Shown one piece after another: positions 32,875 to 43,939 of a DNA stretch of 64,000 nt. This DNA comes from Bathynomus jamesi (Eukaryota > Arthropoda > Malacostraca > Isopoda > Cirolanidae): the NCBI GenBank assembly GCA_023014485.1, contig JAJOZX010000938.1:532501-596500 (forward strand), given 5' to 3'. The position numbers and the translations under genes are program-made. The notes beneath the pieces were generated by a model that worked only from the letters and a program-made list of their open reading frames with translations, had not been told where the DNA came from and searched no databases. Position 1 is the stretch's first letter. Each line of letters opens with the position of its first letter.

Positions 32875-35124
32875 ATGGCATCAAATACTAAATATAAACA
32901 TTTCACTAGAGAACATATGAAGTGTGCCATATTTGAAGTACCTTGTGAGATGAGTGATATGCAACTACCAACTTATAACTGCATTATGAAAGATTACCTG
33001 TTCACAAAACATTTAGTGAAGGAGCAGATGAATAACAAGGAGCCTCCATTTTCTGAAATAGCAGAGGCAGTTTCCAAAAAGGTAGAAAATATTTGGAAGA
33101 AGGCCTCTTTGCCAATAGTTTCACATACACGCGTTTTACAGATGATGCGAGTGTACCATGATAAATACAGGTCCTTATTAAAGCCATACAAGTCACGCAA
33201 GGATCAGCCTAAGTACAAAAATCAGCTTGAAGAATTTGAAAACTCTTCAAAATGCACTTTGTTTGACATCTGCACCTGCAAATGTAAGGAGTTTAGGAGA
33301 TGCTCATTTGAAAAGAGTAAGAAAGTCCCTCCAAAAGAGCAGGATTTTTTAAATGACCAACGAACACGCAGAATAATGGTGATAGGAAGCATTGACATAG
33401 CACACACAAGACGATTACAAGCAAGAGAACATCGAAAGGAAATGGAAAAAGCACGTCTGGAATCCTCACAAACAACTAGTGCTGCTATAACCAATACGTC
33501 CAACTTACAAATCGAAACAGAGACAAGTGAACTTCAACAACTAGAAGAGATATCTGAAGATAATGAGGAAGATACAACCTCGACTCAATATGTAATATCA
33601 GAACAACAGATGCGTGAGCCACTGCCTTCATTAGCAATTACTTGTGATAGATTTAAAATGTCGGACAGAGCTGGGGCTGCTATTGCTTCTGCAGTATTGG
33701 CAGATCTTAAAATTGTTACTCCCGAAGACAAAGGGAATATTATAGACAGAAGTAAGCTAAGACGTGAAAGACAAAAACAGAGAAAGGAACTACAACAGAT
33801 AGGAGAGCCAAAAACCATGCGGGGATTATACTTTGATGGCAGAAAGGATAAAACAATGATTCAAGTCCAGGAGAGTGATGGCTCTAACCACCAAAGAACC
33901 AAACGCGAAGAGCATATCAGCATAATATCTGAACCACACTCTCTGTACTTTGCACATGTGACACCTTCCAGTGGCAAAGCTAAATACATTTGCACAGCGC
34001 TAGTGAATTGCTTGAAAGAAAGGAATGTTGATATAGGGAACATCGTTGCAGTTGGCTGTGATTCGACAGTGGTTAACACTGGTAGTATTGGAGGCACAAT
34101 AAGATTACTGGAAGAAGCCTTTAATAAGCCATTGCAGTGGCTGATATGCCTTTTACACCTTAATGAACTTCCATTGCGCCATCTGTTTCATCACTTGGAT
34201 GGTACCACTACTGGACCAAGAGCATTTTCAGGAGAAATTGGCCGAGCACTTTCAGACTGTGAAAAGCTTCCCATAGTTAACTTCAAACCCATTGAAATTC
34301 AAGAGGACATGTGTGAAGTTGATGTAGATGACATAAGTACTGACCAGAAATACCTTCTTGAAATTCACAAGGCTATATCAAGTGGAACATTCTCAAAGAG
34401 TCTTAGTCATAAGAGTCCAGGCAATATATCACATTCAAGGTGGCTCACCACAGCAAACAGGACTCTGCGGTTATATGCAAGCACAGAGAATCCTTCAGGC
34501 AATTTACAAGAATTAGCTACTTTCATTGTTAGGGTATACGCACCAATGTGGTTTCAGATAAAGCGTAAACCATTATGCCAATATGGTGCTAAACATATGT
34601 GGCATATGATTGCAAGAAGCCGGTATCTCCGTGAAGAGCTTAGGAGAGTACATGACTCAGTCATTCAGCGAAATGCATATTACGCAAATCAAGAAAACAT
34701 TCTCATTGCAATGATAGCTGATGAAAGGGAGCATGTGCGTCAGTTGGGATTTAGGCGTATCATAAAAGCAAGGGCATGCATTCAAGAAACAGATGTTATC
34801 AGGTATTTTAAGGTGCCAGAAATAAATTTTTATGCCAAAGACTATACAGATCTCATTATGTGGCAAGATTTTCAGATAGCAGAACCACCGATAACCAAAG
34901 GAGTTTCTCTTGATGATATTGAATCATGCATCAAACATGGTACTACTCTTCATTCAGAATTATTTCAGTTTCCATGTCATACACAAGCCGTAGAGAGATG
35001 CGTCAAGCTCGTTACAGACGCTGCTGGATCAGTCTGCGGACCTACAAACAGAGACGGTTGGATTCGTGCTACATTAGAATCAAGGAAAAAACAGCCAAAA
35101 TTTGACACAAAAGCAAATTACTAA
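32875..35124 (+). CDS. Family Y hAT-like DDE transposase (749 aa), intact
   Basis: Start at 32875 (MASNTKYKHFTREHMKC), the first ATG after a likely acceptor site (gatgttacag, 32829-32838). Residues 1-150 are a lysine-rich region ending in a cysteine cluster (CTLFDICTCKCKEFRRC). Residues 160-260 are acidic linker. The core contains LYFDGRKDK (D321), AVGCDSTVVNTGSIGG (D396), WLICLLHLNELP (C425, H428), a DGTTTGPRAFSG segment, SHSRWLTTANRTLRLYA (R522-W523), a VYAPMWFQIK segment and PCHTQAVERCVKLV (E707). The order D, D, C..H, RW and a distant E, with about 310 residues between the second D and E, matches the hAT layout with its large helical insertion. These residue roles are inferred. The frame has no lesion. 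A broken relative is at 41362-43522 and the more distant family X at 9477-11739. Confidence 0.88.
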   Translation: MASNTKYKHFTREHMKCAIFEVPCEMSDMQLPTYNCIMKDYLFTKHLVKEQMNNKEPPFSEIAEAVSKKVENIWKKASLPIVSHTRVLQMMRVYHDKYRSLLKPYKSRKDQPKYKNQLEEFENSSKCTLFDICTCKCKEFRRCSFEKSKKVPPKEQDFLNDQRTRRIMVIGSIDIAHTRRLQAREHRKEMEKARLESSQTTSAAITNTSNLQIETETSELQQLEEISEDNEEDTTSTQYVISEQQMREPLPSLAITCDRFKMSDRAGAAIASAVLADLKIVTPEDKGNIIDRSKLRRERQKQRKELQQIGEPKTMRGLYFDGRKDKTMIQVQESDGSNHQRTKREEHISIISEPHSLYFAHVTPSSGKAKYICTALVNCLKERNVDIGNIVAVGCDSTVVNTGSIGGTIRLLEEAFNKPLQWLICLLHLNELPLRHLFHHLDGTTTGPRAFSGEIGRALSDCEKLPIVNFKPIEIQEDMCEVDVDDISTDQKYLLEIHKAISSGTFSKSLSHKSPGNISHSRWLTTANRTLRLYASTENPSGNLQELATFIVRVYAPMWFQIKRKPLCQYGAKHMWHMIARSRYLREELRRVHDSVIQRNAYYANQENILIAMIADEREHVRQLGFRRIIKARACIQETDVIRYFKVPEINFYAKDYTDLIMWQDFQIAEPPITKGVSLDDIESCIKHGTTLHSELFQFPCHTQAVERCVKLVTDAAGSVCGPTNRDGWIRATLESRKKQPKFDTKANY

Positions 35125-35307
35125 ATAGTCTTCAGCAAGAACCCTTTCTAGAGGGAGGTTGGTTGGGGAAAGGGTGGTAACTCCGCTAAGGCACGAAATA
35201 ACGTTTCTTAACTGTCTCAAGCCAGTATAAAGGAGGAGAGACATCCTAATTTATTACTGTTCCCTTTTTCAAGTAAATACAGAATCATACTTAATTGTCA
35301 TTTTTAA

Positions 35308-35627
35308 GTTAACTTCAGCCCTCTTGTGGCAGCTGAAGATATTAAGCATATGAAAAGGCATTTTTACAAAACGAATTCTTATCATTTAAGAATCTTAATC
35401 AAACTATTAGATAATTCTAAGATAAAATTTTATAGTTTGATAAACCTAAAATAGAAGCATTTTTTTCCTTTTTACCCAAAATTGTGTTAACTTTAGCCCC
35501 CTGGTGGCAGCTGAAAATATTAAACAAATGAACTCATATTTTGGCAGGTATATATCGTCCACTAAATGCAACTTTTAATCACTATTAGAACTTCATACTA
35601 GAAAAAAGTATTTTTCGCTCCACCCTA
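35308..35627. repeat. Right terminal inverted repeat of family Y
   Basis: The inverse of 32140-32462. The last bases are CGCTCCACCCTA at 35627. It keeps both internal GTGGCAGCTG motifs (35327-35336 and about 35504-35513). Confidence 0.9.
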
Positions 35628-35635
35628 ATGTACAT

Positions 35636-37147
35636 CCTTCTAAAGGCCTGGAAACATACTCTAAGCACGCGCACATCATTCACGCAATAACGCTCACATT
35701 CATCAGCTATATTATAAGGATTAGTTCATTAAAACTGTTGTAGTATCGATCAAAATCTTCACGTTCATCTGTACTCATACATCATAGTTAAAGTAATGTT
35801 TGGGTGGAGGTAGTCCTACGTAATTTAAAGTTTCGCTAGTGAGGAATGTGTAAGGGAAATATCTTTTGAAACTTCAGCGGCTACGCCCATCACCTTGGGT
35901 AGCTTTGCTAATTTACAAGGTGTGAATAATATACTGTCTTTAAACCGTACATTACCTCTTATTTGCATCGGTATAAGTTTGTTTCCTATTTTCAAGGGAT
36001 CACCTGTAAATATCTCAGATGACTCGTGCTCAAGCAACTCCTTTTAAAGGAACTGTGTGTCAAATTTTGCCACGTTATGGGCAAGAATATACACAGTTAT
36101 TTTTTTGAACTTGTCCATTAACTTGACAATATAGGATACAAGGAGTTTCACAGGGCTATCGTGGGCATTCGTTTAAAAAATGTTTGTCCGTTTACCACAT
36201 TTCTGACACTCATCACACTCGCTCTCCATTCACTCATCACAGATATTCTGGCTTACAAGTAAATGTGGAATAACCTCTTTGGTTTCAGCGTTCGTGTATG
36301 TTTCTATATCGTAGTACACAGTTATACAAGGGCTATTTTCAGGCTTAGCGTCTTTCATATAACATACATGCTTTACTCCAACCGCCTTATATTTCTCATG
36401 GCATGTAGAACAGTGAATTTCATCGCATTTATGCTTGAAATTCCTACAATTATCCAAATTATGAAACACACCACATTCACAGATTCTCATTTTCCTGCAC
36501 GTGCCAATTAACTTACGGAGCTCAAAACAGTTATTATTGTAAAATGTGCGTCTACACTGTTTTCACATTTGGAGCTTTTACACTGCTCACATACCATGTG
36601 GCAATCTTTACAATGTTTCACTATATCATCCGCAAACTCGAGACACCCTTTACACAAAATCATGATGTCGTCCATATTTTCGACTTTTACCAAATCTCGC
36701 GGAAAGGCCCCTTATATGACGGATGGGAAGATACGTTGTTCCTGACAGTCCTAAAATAAGTAGGGGTCTTGTACGATCCCTCACACAGCTTTTAAAAACA
36801 TACACAGTCCTACGACGTTCATCCATTCCAAATACAACTATACGAACATTCATTTCTTGTTCTACCCTTCTCAGCTCCTCAGGATTCATATTACAGTCAA
36901 ACTCAAGTTTACAGTCTACAGCTAGTTTACGGGTACGCTCCACTACCGTAGGCAACCAAATATTTTGGGTCCGTGTATTTAGTACAGTAAATATACGAGC
37001 TAAGACTACTGCTATAAAATCGCAACCACGATCGACGTTCATATGCAGCCTGTAAATAGCCTGAGAATTGAAGTTAAGAGTATAAGGTATGGCACTATGA
37101 CCCGCAACATGGAATACACGGTCAATATTTACCGTCATGTTGCCCAT
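35636..37147 (-). pseudogene. Polinton/Maverick DNA polymerase B, N-terminal half, decayed
   Basis: Minus-strand blocks in order: a region with FNSQAIYRLHMNVDRGCDFI (37040-37070), a cysteine-rich stretch (CEQCKSSKCENSV near 36560-36600, then CRKMRICECGVFHNLDNC and CSTCHEKYKAVGVKHVC near 36380-36480), VYYDIETYTNAETKE (about 36290-36330, exonuclease motif I with D-I-E), YILAHNVAKFDTQF (about 36070-36110, exonuclease motif II) and NVRFKDSILFTPCKLAKLPK (35890-35950). Cysteine-rich linkers before the exonuclease are usual for Polinton PolB. Stops and frameshifts occur between blocks. The coding continues on the far side of the family Y insertion. Confidence 0.85.
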
Positions 37148-37270
37148 ATTGAGGCTATACTACTGTACTTTGAGAAGCCTGCATTATACGGCCTAATATA
37201 TATTCTATATCTACAGCTGCCAAGCGTCTGAATGGTATTACTACCCAAAAGTCATCTACAGCTCCGTCAT

Positions 37271-37895
37271 CTAACCCGAACCCGAAGGACAGCCGCGTTC
37301 TGACTTCACGTTCGTTGCGGTTGTGAAGGGCAACTCCACAATACGTTCAACTATGCGTCGCAGTCCGTGTTGAACACCATTGCTATACATGGATCTAGGA
37401 TCAACCCTGACTATATACCGATTTCTAGTCAAGGCTGGGGTGGGGGTAGCGGTGCGCACCAACTCGAATGTTATGCCATCCTCTACAGCACGAGAAGCTG
37501 CTGCTGCTGTGTAGGATGTACCAGGAATTCAACAGGAATAAAGAGGTGTATTTGAGGAAGGTGGGTGTTCTGCTGTAAGACGTAGAGGGTTGGGGCTCTA
37601 TTACTGGTGGTCTAACAACCGGCGCAATCCTGGCAAGCTTTATACCTGACGTGTAGGGCTCTTTGTCAGGCCTCCGCTTTGAAATGTCGTGTGCTACAGG
37701 TGTCGTTGGTGTAGACTCGGCAGTAGGGATGGAGTCTATGATCACAACTACACTCTCATCGGGGTCATCTATAATATTGGTTATGGGGTGCTGTACCTCA
37801 TCTTCATTCACGGTTCTCTGGGAGAATAGAAAAACAAGAATGTAGAATATAAGGATCATCACTAAAATATTTATTATATTTTGTAAATGAACCAC
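37271..37895 (-). pseudogene. Uncharacterised Polinton-side ORF with an N-terminal membrane segment
   Basis: The start at 37895 opens with MVHLQNIINILVMILIFYIL, a hydrophobic segment of about 20 residues that could cross a membrane. A polar, proline/serine/threonine-rich region follows (IDSIPTAESTPTTPVAHD, KPYT-like and SYSRTPTFLK). The frame shifts near 37450 into TPTPALTRNRYIVRVDPRSM, then runs to 37271. It lies directly upstream of PolB on the same strand. It could be a separate small Polinton membrane protein or a fused extension of the PolB gene. No family recognised. Confidence 0.4.
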
Positions 37896-38128
37896 TTAGG
37901 AGTGTGACGTGTTAGAAATGAATTCTGCAGAAAAATTCAGGTTCACGAGCCCATCCACATGTATTATATCTAGCCCTACAGGATGTGTTAAAAATGTGTT
38001 TAAAAATCCTTTCAGGTACGAAACTTTGTTGAGTTATTGGTTTGGTCTTATTCCTTGAATAATAGCTAGGACAATATTTATGTTCTTTGTTTTTCGTTGC
38101 CCCTTATGCATTTTAAGTTCTTTTCCGC

Positions 38129-39092
38129 CTACCTGTTCGGGTAGCTTCTTGCCCAGAAGCGGTTTGGCTCGGGGGTTTCCAGCTGTGCCAACTGCATGCG
38201 TTTGATAACATTTAGCATCCGTATCGTGTCTGCGATGTTGAAAATTTTTCTTGGTTCGCTTATTGTGTTCCTGTTATTATTTCTATTGTTATTGTTATTC
38301 CTATTGTCATTTAAACTTTGTCCTTTGTTCTTTGGGGGGAGATGTTGATAGTAGCATCTTTTCCCGTATTTGAAGGTTCCATATTTTGCTTAAGTCCTGC
38401 AGATGTCCGGGTGGTAGAATTTGCATCTGTCTCCATATTTACAATGACTATTAATATAGAAGAAATTGCATATTGGCGGATGTTCACATATACATTGTCC
38501 TCTTTTAAATCTGCAACTATCTTTTATATTATATCTGCATATAATCCCTTCCCCATATTTACTCGTGGCCTTTGTTTTTTGCTCCTTATTGGGGGACAGT
38601 TTCACTCCGTTTTCTTGATTGCCCTCTTGTCTTTTCCTATTTGTGCTATTTGTGTTAATGTCCTTCGTTGCCATTATACTATCTGTTGTCTTTATACTCT
38701 CTTTCGACTGCATGGTTTCGGCCTCGTTGTGTAACGGTATTTGATTTTTTTCTACTTCGCCTTTCTTCGTTTCTTCTGTTTTCCTGTTCTTTATTCCCAC
38801 TTTCCTCTTTCATGTTCTTCTCGTAGTCTCTCTCTACTTTAAATACTGTGAAAGAGTTTATTTCGGCCATGCAGTTTTCGCAGAAAAATGTTAGCCCATT
38901 AAGTTGCTTCGCGTTCGTTATAAGGGAGAGTGTTTCATCTTCCCAGTCTAGGCATCTAAAATCAAAAAGCAGCTGACAAAAATCGCACCTCATCGCCTTT
39001 GTCTCATCTGTTGCATCATTACAGATACCACAGAGTTGTAGGAATTTATTTACCATTTCTACGTTACTGATAGAGGGTAGCAGTTGGTGCAC
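38129..39092 (-). pseudogene. LINE ORF1-type protein with PHD-like and CCCH zinc fingers
   Basis: Start at 39092 (MHQLLPSISNVEMVNKFLQL). A PHD-like cysteine/histidine module follows (CGICNDATDE, CDFCQLLFDFRCL, FFCENCM; residues 20-90). A charged, lysine/glutamate/asparagine-rich linker contains a frameshift near 38790. Then come CCCH-type fingers: CRYNIKDSCRFKRGQCICEH and CNFFYINSHCKYGDRCKFYH (38395-38500), then after a TAA at 38390-38392 a further diverged unit (YGTFKYGKRCYYQH). The tail ends SYPNR at 38129. PHD plus CCCH arrays occur in ORF1 proteins of some arthropod LINEs. No reverse transcriptase is attached here, so this is a 5' fragment. Confidence 0.6.
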
Positions 39093-39545
39093 AAAATTGA
39101 CTCAAAACGGGTATAATGGGAAGTATTGGGTGGTGGTTCACTCAAGCTGCGTGAGGGAAAGTTCTCTGTTACTCCGGGGGATGGGGGATGTTGCACGCTG
39201 TATACTTCTTACTGATTGGTGCTCGTGGTTGTGGCTACGGGGGAAAATGGGGGTATTTGTAGGAATTTCGATAGGCAGCTAATTTTCTTCACAAAGAAAC
39301 ACTCGGAAAAATGCTGTATAGATTAATTCGCTTCGTTTTTATTTACTTTTTTTTTTATATGCCGCGATTTTTACTTTTTAAAAAGAAATACTATGTACTA
39401 TGCACTATCAATTAACTCACGATATCGGCACCGTTTAAAACTGATTAACTGCAGGATTTTTACTGTAATAACTTTTATTCGGACTTCGATCGAAACACGT
39501 GTAACCGTCACACCAGCAAAACACAGCTGTTTTTACATTATATAT
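39093..39545. other. Probable 5' flank of the LINE fragment and AT-rich DNA
   Basis: The first 190 bp are GC-richer (39110-39270) and may be the LINE 5' untranslated region. The rest is AT-rich. No gene visible. Confidence 0.35.
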
Positions 39546-40967
39546 ACGTTTTAAGATGTGCAAATAACAAATTCCTACTTGTGTGTAATTCGATAGATGG
39601 AAGCACTGTGCTGCTCCCTTCCCCCTTTCGGTTAATGGAGTTACCACTAATAATCCTCAGTTTTTTCTTTCAGTTGGTTCTAATCTGTGGTACGAGAAAC
39701 TGTGTTGCGCTAAGGTGAACAATCAAAATGAATCAACAGTTCACACCCGCTGAATACGCTGATATCCATTTCATTTATGGATTCTGTGATGGTAACACCA
39801 GAGCGGAAGTTGAGGAATATCGAAGACGTTTTCCGAACCGCCGAATACCGAATAGGCAAGTGTTTAGTGACACACTCCAGAGATTAAGGGAAACAGGGAA
39901 AATTGTTCCACGTAACAAGAACATGTAGCACGACGGCCCTTTGCTATGGAGGAGCGCATACTGGCCCTAGTACAACGTACCCCAACTACCAGTGTTCGAA
40001 GGATTTCTAGACGAATTAGTGAATCCGCATCGCGTGTATGGCGAACCATACATGATGAGGGTTTGTATCCCTATCATTTGCAACGTGTGCAAGCTCTTCA
40101 ACCGGATGATTACAATAAAGGTGTTCAATTTTGCTAGTGGATAGTTATGCATCGCCAAATTCTTAATCGCATACTGTTTAGTGACAAAGCACAATTCATT
40201 GGGATGGAATTAACAATAGACGAAATTCCTACTTGTGGTCCGCCGATAATCCCTACGGTATCGTTGAAGGAAACGTTCAACATCGATTCTCGGTGAATGT
40301 TTGGTGCGGTGTAATTGGAGATCAGCTGATTGGACCGTTCGTTTTGGAACAACGATTAACTGCTATTTATCTGAACTTCCTGACGAAAAAATTGCCGCTT
40401 TTGATGGAGCACGTGCCTTTGGAGACAAGGCGCAGGATGTTTTTTCAACACGATGGGGCGCCACCACATTTTGGTCGTCATGTTACGGATTACTTGAATC
40501 AGCGGTACGGGAATCGTTGGATTGGTCATGCTGGTCCAATATCGTGGTCCGGAGATCTCCGGACCTAACCCCGTTAGATTTCTTTTTATGGGGCGTTATG
40601 AAAGAGATGATCTACAAGACCAAAGTACAAATCAGAGAGTAACTCTTGTGTCTTGTTATGGATGCCGCTGCTTACATACGAGAACACCCCGAAATGATTC
40701 AATGGGCAGTGGACTCTTGTTTGGAACGAACAAGGCTGTGTATTGAAAACCGAGGAGGACACTTTGAACACTTATAAGGTGTATCCCTTAAAGTGTAGCA
40801 AAAAATACATCAGATTAATACTCTCGTTTATTTTTTTCGGTGTACCTTAAAACGTCCGTAGCTCCGCAACGGTTGGAAATAGCATCGATGTTGTATTAAC
40901 TTTTTTTTTCGATATCACCCCGCAATTCATCCCCCAAAGTATGGCAGACCGGTTGTGAAACACCCTG
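39546..40967 (+). mobile_element. mariner-type transposon (DUF4817 family), copy 2, left end missing
   Basis: From 39546 (acgttttaagatgtgcaaat) to the right end at 40967 (inverse CAGGGTGTTTCACAACCGGT) the sequence parallels copy 1 at 5022-6439. The left 110-120 bp, including the left terminal repeat, are absent. TA-rich DNA follows on the right. Confidence 0.88.
39728..40777 (+). pseudogene. mariner transposase (DUF4817 family), copy 2, degenerate
   Basis: Start at 39728 ([20 protein letters not shown]). The N-terminal 66 residues are open to a TAG at 39926-39928. Later blocks are RTPTTSVRRISRRISESASR, PYHLQRVQALQPDDYNKG, a stop at 40135-40137, ILFSDKAQF (first Asp kept), FSVNVWCGVIGDQLIGPFVL, MFFQHDGAPPHFGRHVTDYL (second Asp) and, after a frameshift, SPDLTPLDFFLWGVMKEM (third Asp). 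It ends with GGHFEHL at 40777. Lesions differ from those of copy 1, so the two decayed independently. Confidence 0.87.
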
Positions 40968-40971
40968 TGTG

Positions 40972-40975
<4 letters not shown>

Positions 40976-41003
<28 letters not shown>
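40976..41003. repeat. (TA)n microsatellite
   Basis: A TA run between mariner copy 2 and family Y copy 2. Confidence 0.95.
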
Positions 41004-41006
<3 letters not shown>

Positions 41007-43939
41007 CCGGGTCGAAATTTTATATTGAAAAGGTATATATTTTGAAGGTTTGACTGGAACACAGAAATTATAAATTATTTTCGCTGTTTAAAGTACCCTG
41101 GTACCTTTTCTTTTTGACCTATATTGAAGAATATTCCATTTATACGAGACTTACTGTACATTCAGGTTTTTTGATGACAAATCTTTATTAACGTATAATA
41201 TTTTATTTAATAATATACAGTATTAGGAAAATATATTCAGAAGAAAAAATTAGAGGCATAATATATGTGCTAAAATTCAATTCACTTTTACATTGTTCCT
41301 TATCACATCAAAAGGGAAGAAATTTTCAATATCATTAGGAAATTTTTATTTCATATGTTTCTTACTCATTCCATTGGGCCTTCCATTCAAACTTGGGCAG
41401 TTTTCGCCTTGATTCTAATGAGTTTAAGATAAACTTTTGACGGTTGTCATATCCTATTCTTTCCTGACATGCCTTTGTTACTAGGTTCACTGCCCTTTCT
41501 ACACTTTGACTGTGGCATGGAAAAGAAGTTATCTCCAGTCGCTTTATTCGAGCCTGTAGTAGCTCATCGGCGCTAAAATTGTTTAGCAGCGGTGGAGGAG
41601 TAATGATCTGTTTTTGCCAATCGATCATCTCGGTGTAGTCAGTAGATTGGAAATTGAGGGTTCGAGGCAACTCAAAGTTTCTGGTACCTGAAAATCCTGT
41701 TCTTGAAAGGGTGATTTTCTGAATATCTTGCTCCCTAATTTCTAGTCTCTTGTCAGTTACCATTGATACGAATATATTTTCCGGGTGGGCAAAGTAGGCG
41801 TTATTCTTTAATACTGGTTCTATGACTGATCTATGTTGTTCATCTAAATTTCGAAGCAAGCACATTAAATGCCAAAAGTTATATGCACCATCAGTTGCAT
41901 TAGGATGAGAATTTATCCAAAACCACCCTGGAGCATCGAACTGCATACTAATCTTGACTATATCTTAAAGGTTTTTATCGGGATTTGGCGTTGACAGATA
42001 TAATCGAAGGACCCTGTTGGCTCGAGTTAGCCAGCGAGCATGGTGAAGGGTACCTGGGGATCGAGTGGACAGATCTTGATAAATGTCTCCAGTTTGCACT
42101 GCCAGACACATATCATAGAGATATCTTGGTCACTGCTTAGCTCTTTCACAACATTTGCTGGAATTTCTTTAATGTTTCCCTTTACGCGAGAATATCTGAC
42201 TACCTCCAATTTTGTTAAATCTGTTTTCAGTTTATTCCCAGTTGAACCCACAAAAGTATTTGGACCTGTCGTTTTTCCATCAATAGCTTTGTAGACGTGC
42301 ATAAAAGGCAGCTCATTCAAATGCAAGAGACACACCAACCACTGCACTGGTCTGTTAAGATGAATTTCAACCAGTTTTATGGGTCCACCAATTTTTCCTG
42401 TATTTACAGGAGTACCATCACACAGTAAAGCTTTGATAGTATCTGTGCTGTTCGAGTTTGTAATAATAGTTATCAACTCTTCTGCTATGCAGCGAGCAGT
42501 TTCATTATCTGGTGTGACATGGTCTACATAGATGCTTCCAGGTTCTTTCACAATAACATAGTGTTGTTCTTTTTTCTTTCCACTTTTAGTTAATGTGTTA
42601 TTTTTCCTTCCATCAAATCCAAAGCACTCCATCTTCAGATTTTCGGATTTAGACCTAAAAGTATTTGTTTCACCCATGCGATTTCTTTCTCTTTCTAATT
42701 TCTTTCTGCCAAGCATGTTGGTGTGGTTAAGGATCCCCATATCTTTTAAAGTTGCATTGACTATTGCAGCTGCAGCTCTACAACTTACACGATAACGATC
42801 TGCTGTTAATGCTAGGTTTTTATAGGAGTGCCGGTTCTGAATATTCTCAGTCAATTCTAAATCGGCCTCATAATCTACATCCTGACTCTCTGAATCTACA
42901 TCCATGTCTTCTTCGGTATTTTCTATAAATTCCGATGGTAAAACATTGGTGGCTTCAGTCATTTCCTCTTGTGCTTTTTGTTGACGGTTTTGTGCTTCTT
43001 GGGCTCTTGATAAAGATCTCTTCTTTGTTGAACTAGCTATGCGATCAATTTGTCCTAATTGATTTTTCCTTTGTTTCTGACCCACAAAATACTCCCATTC
43101 TGTCATTGGTATTTTATCATTATACCTGCAAGATTTCCTATCAATTCCCTTATCATAGCATTCACAAGAAGATATGTCAAACATTTCATCATACTGAGCT
43201 ACTTTTAAGGCAAAACTTTCATTTCTTCGATGTAACGGCACCGTGTTCAATTTTGAGGCTTCTTCTATTAGTCGACTGACTTTAAAATAGATACCTTTGG
43301 TGTTAATCGTAGGAAAAGAAAATTTCATCCAAATGTCTTCAATATCATTTACAACAATCCTGTAACAATCATTAGCAGTTGCTGATCCTTTTGATTTAGC
43401 TCTTCACGACGGCGCACAAAAAGGTAGTGTCTTACATTATCTGCTTTTGAAGGAGTCATGGCTGCTGGGAATTTCGTAGGATATCCAAAGGCTGCATTTG
43501 AGGACTTGCTTCTAGTAGTCATAGTTTATATTCAGAAGTAAAATCAAATTATGTTATTTATATTTTATGATAATTCAAATTATAATTATAGCAAATGCAA
43601 ATTATTTCTATTTATCTGAAAAATTATTTCTATTTATCTGAAACATAAAAATATCAAGCATTAAACAAACAACTTATCATGTAACATATAACAACAGTAA
43701 ACATATGCAAATATGAAGGTAAAAAAGGGAGGAGGGGCATGTGATAGGGGAAGTAGGGTAGCACATGCTTGAATTTTTTAATTTTTTGTTAAAGTGATAA
43801 AAAAAACCTTCTCGCATAGTGTGCTTTTTAAGAAATAACATTTTTTCCTATTAAAATATATACAAATATGAGGGTAAAAAAGTGTGTGTGGGGGGGGTAC
43901 TTTTTAAGAAATTAAAAAAATTCTAATTTTTGACCCGGC

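Larger units (their letters stand above)
32140..35627 (+). mobile_element. Intact hAT-like DNA transposon, family Y, copy 1
   Basis: A 3488 bp element with terminal inverted repeats of about 320 bp (32140-32462 and 35308-35627), starting TAGGGTGGAGCGAAAAATAC. It is flanked by ATGTATAT (32132-32139) and ATGTACAT (35628-35635), an 8 bp duplication with one later change. It contains one long open reading frame on the plus strand without interruption. It is inserted in the PolB gene of the Polinton, whose halves lie on either side on the minus strand. Intact coding sequence and long matching ends suggest recent activity. Confidence 0.92.

Noticed and set aside
33222..34866. Minus-strand ORFs opposite the family Y transposase
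   Set aside because: They are shadows of the intact plus-strand gene and lack motifs.
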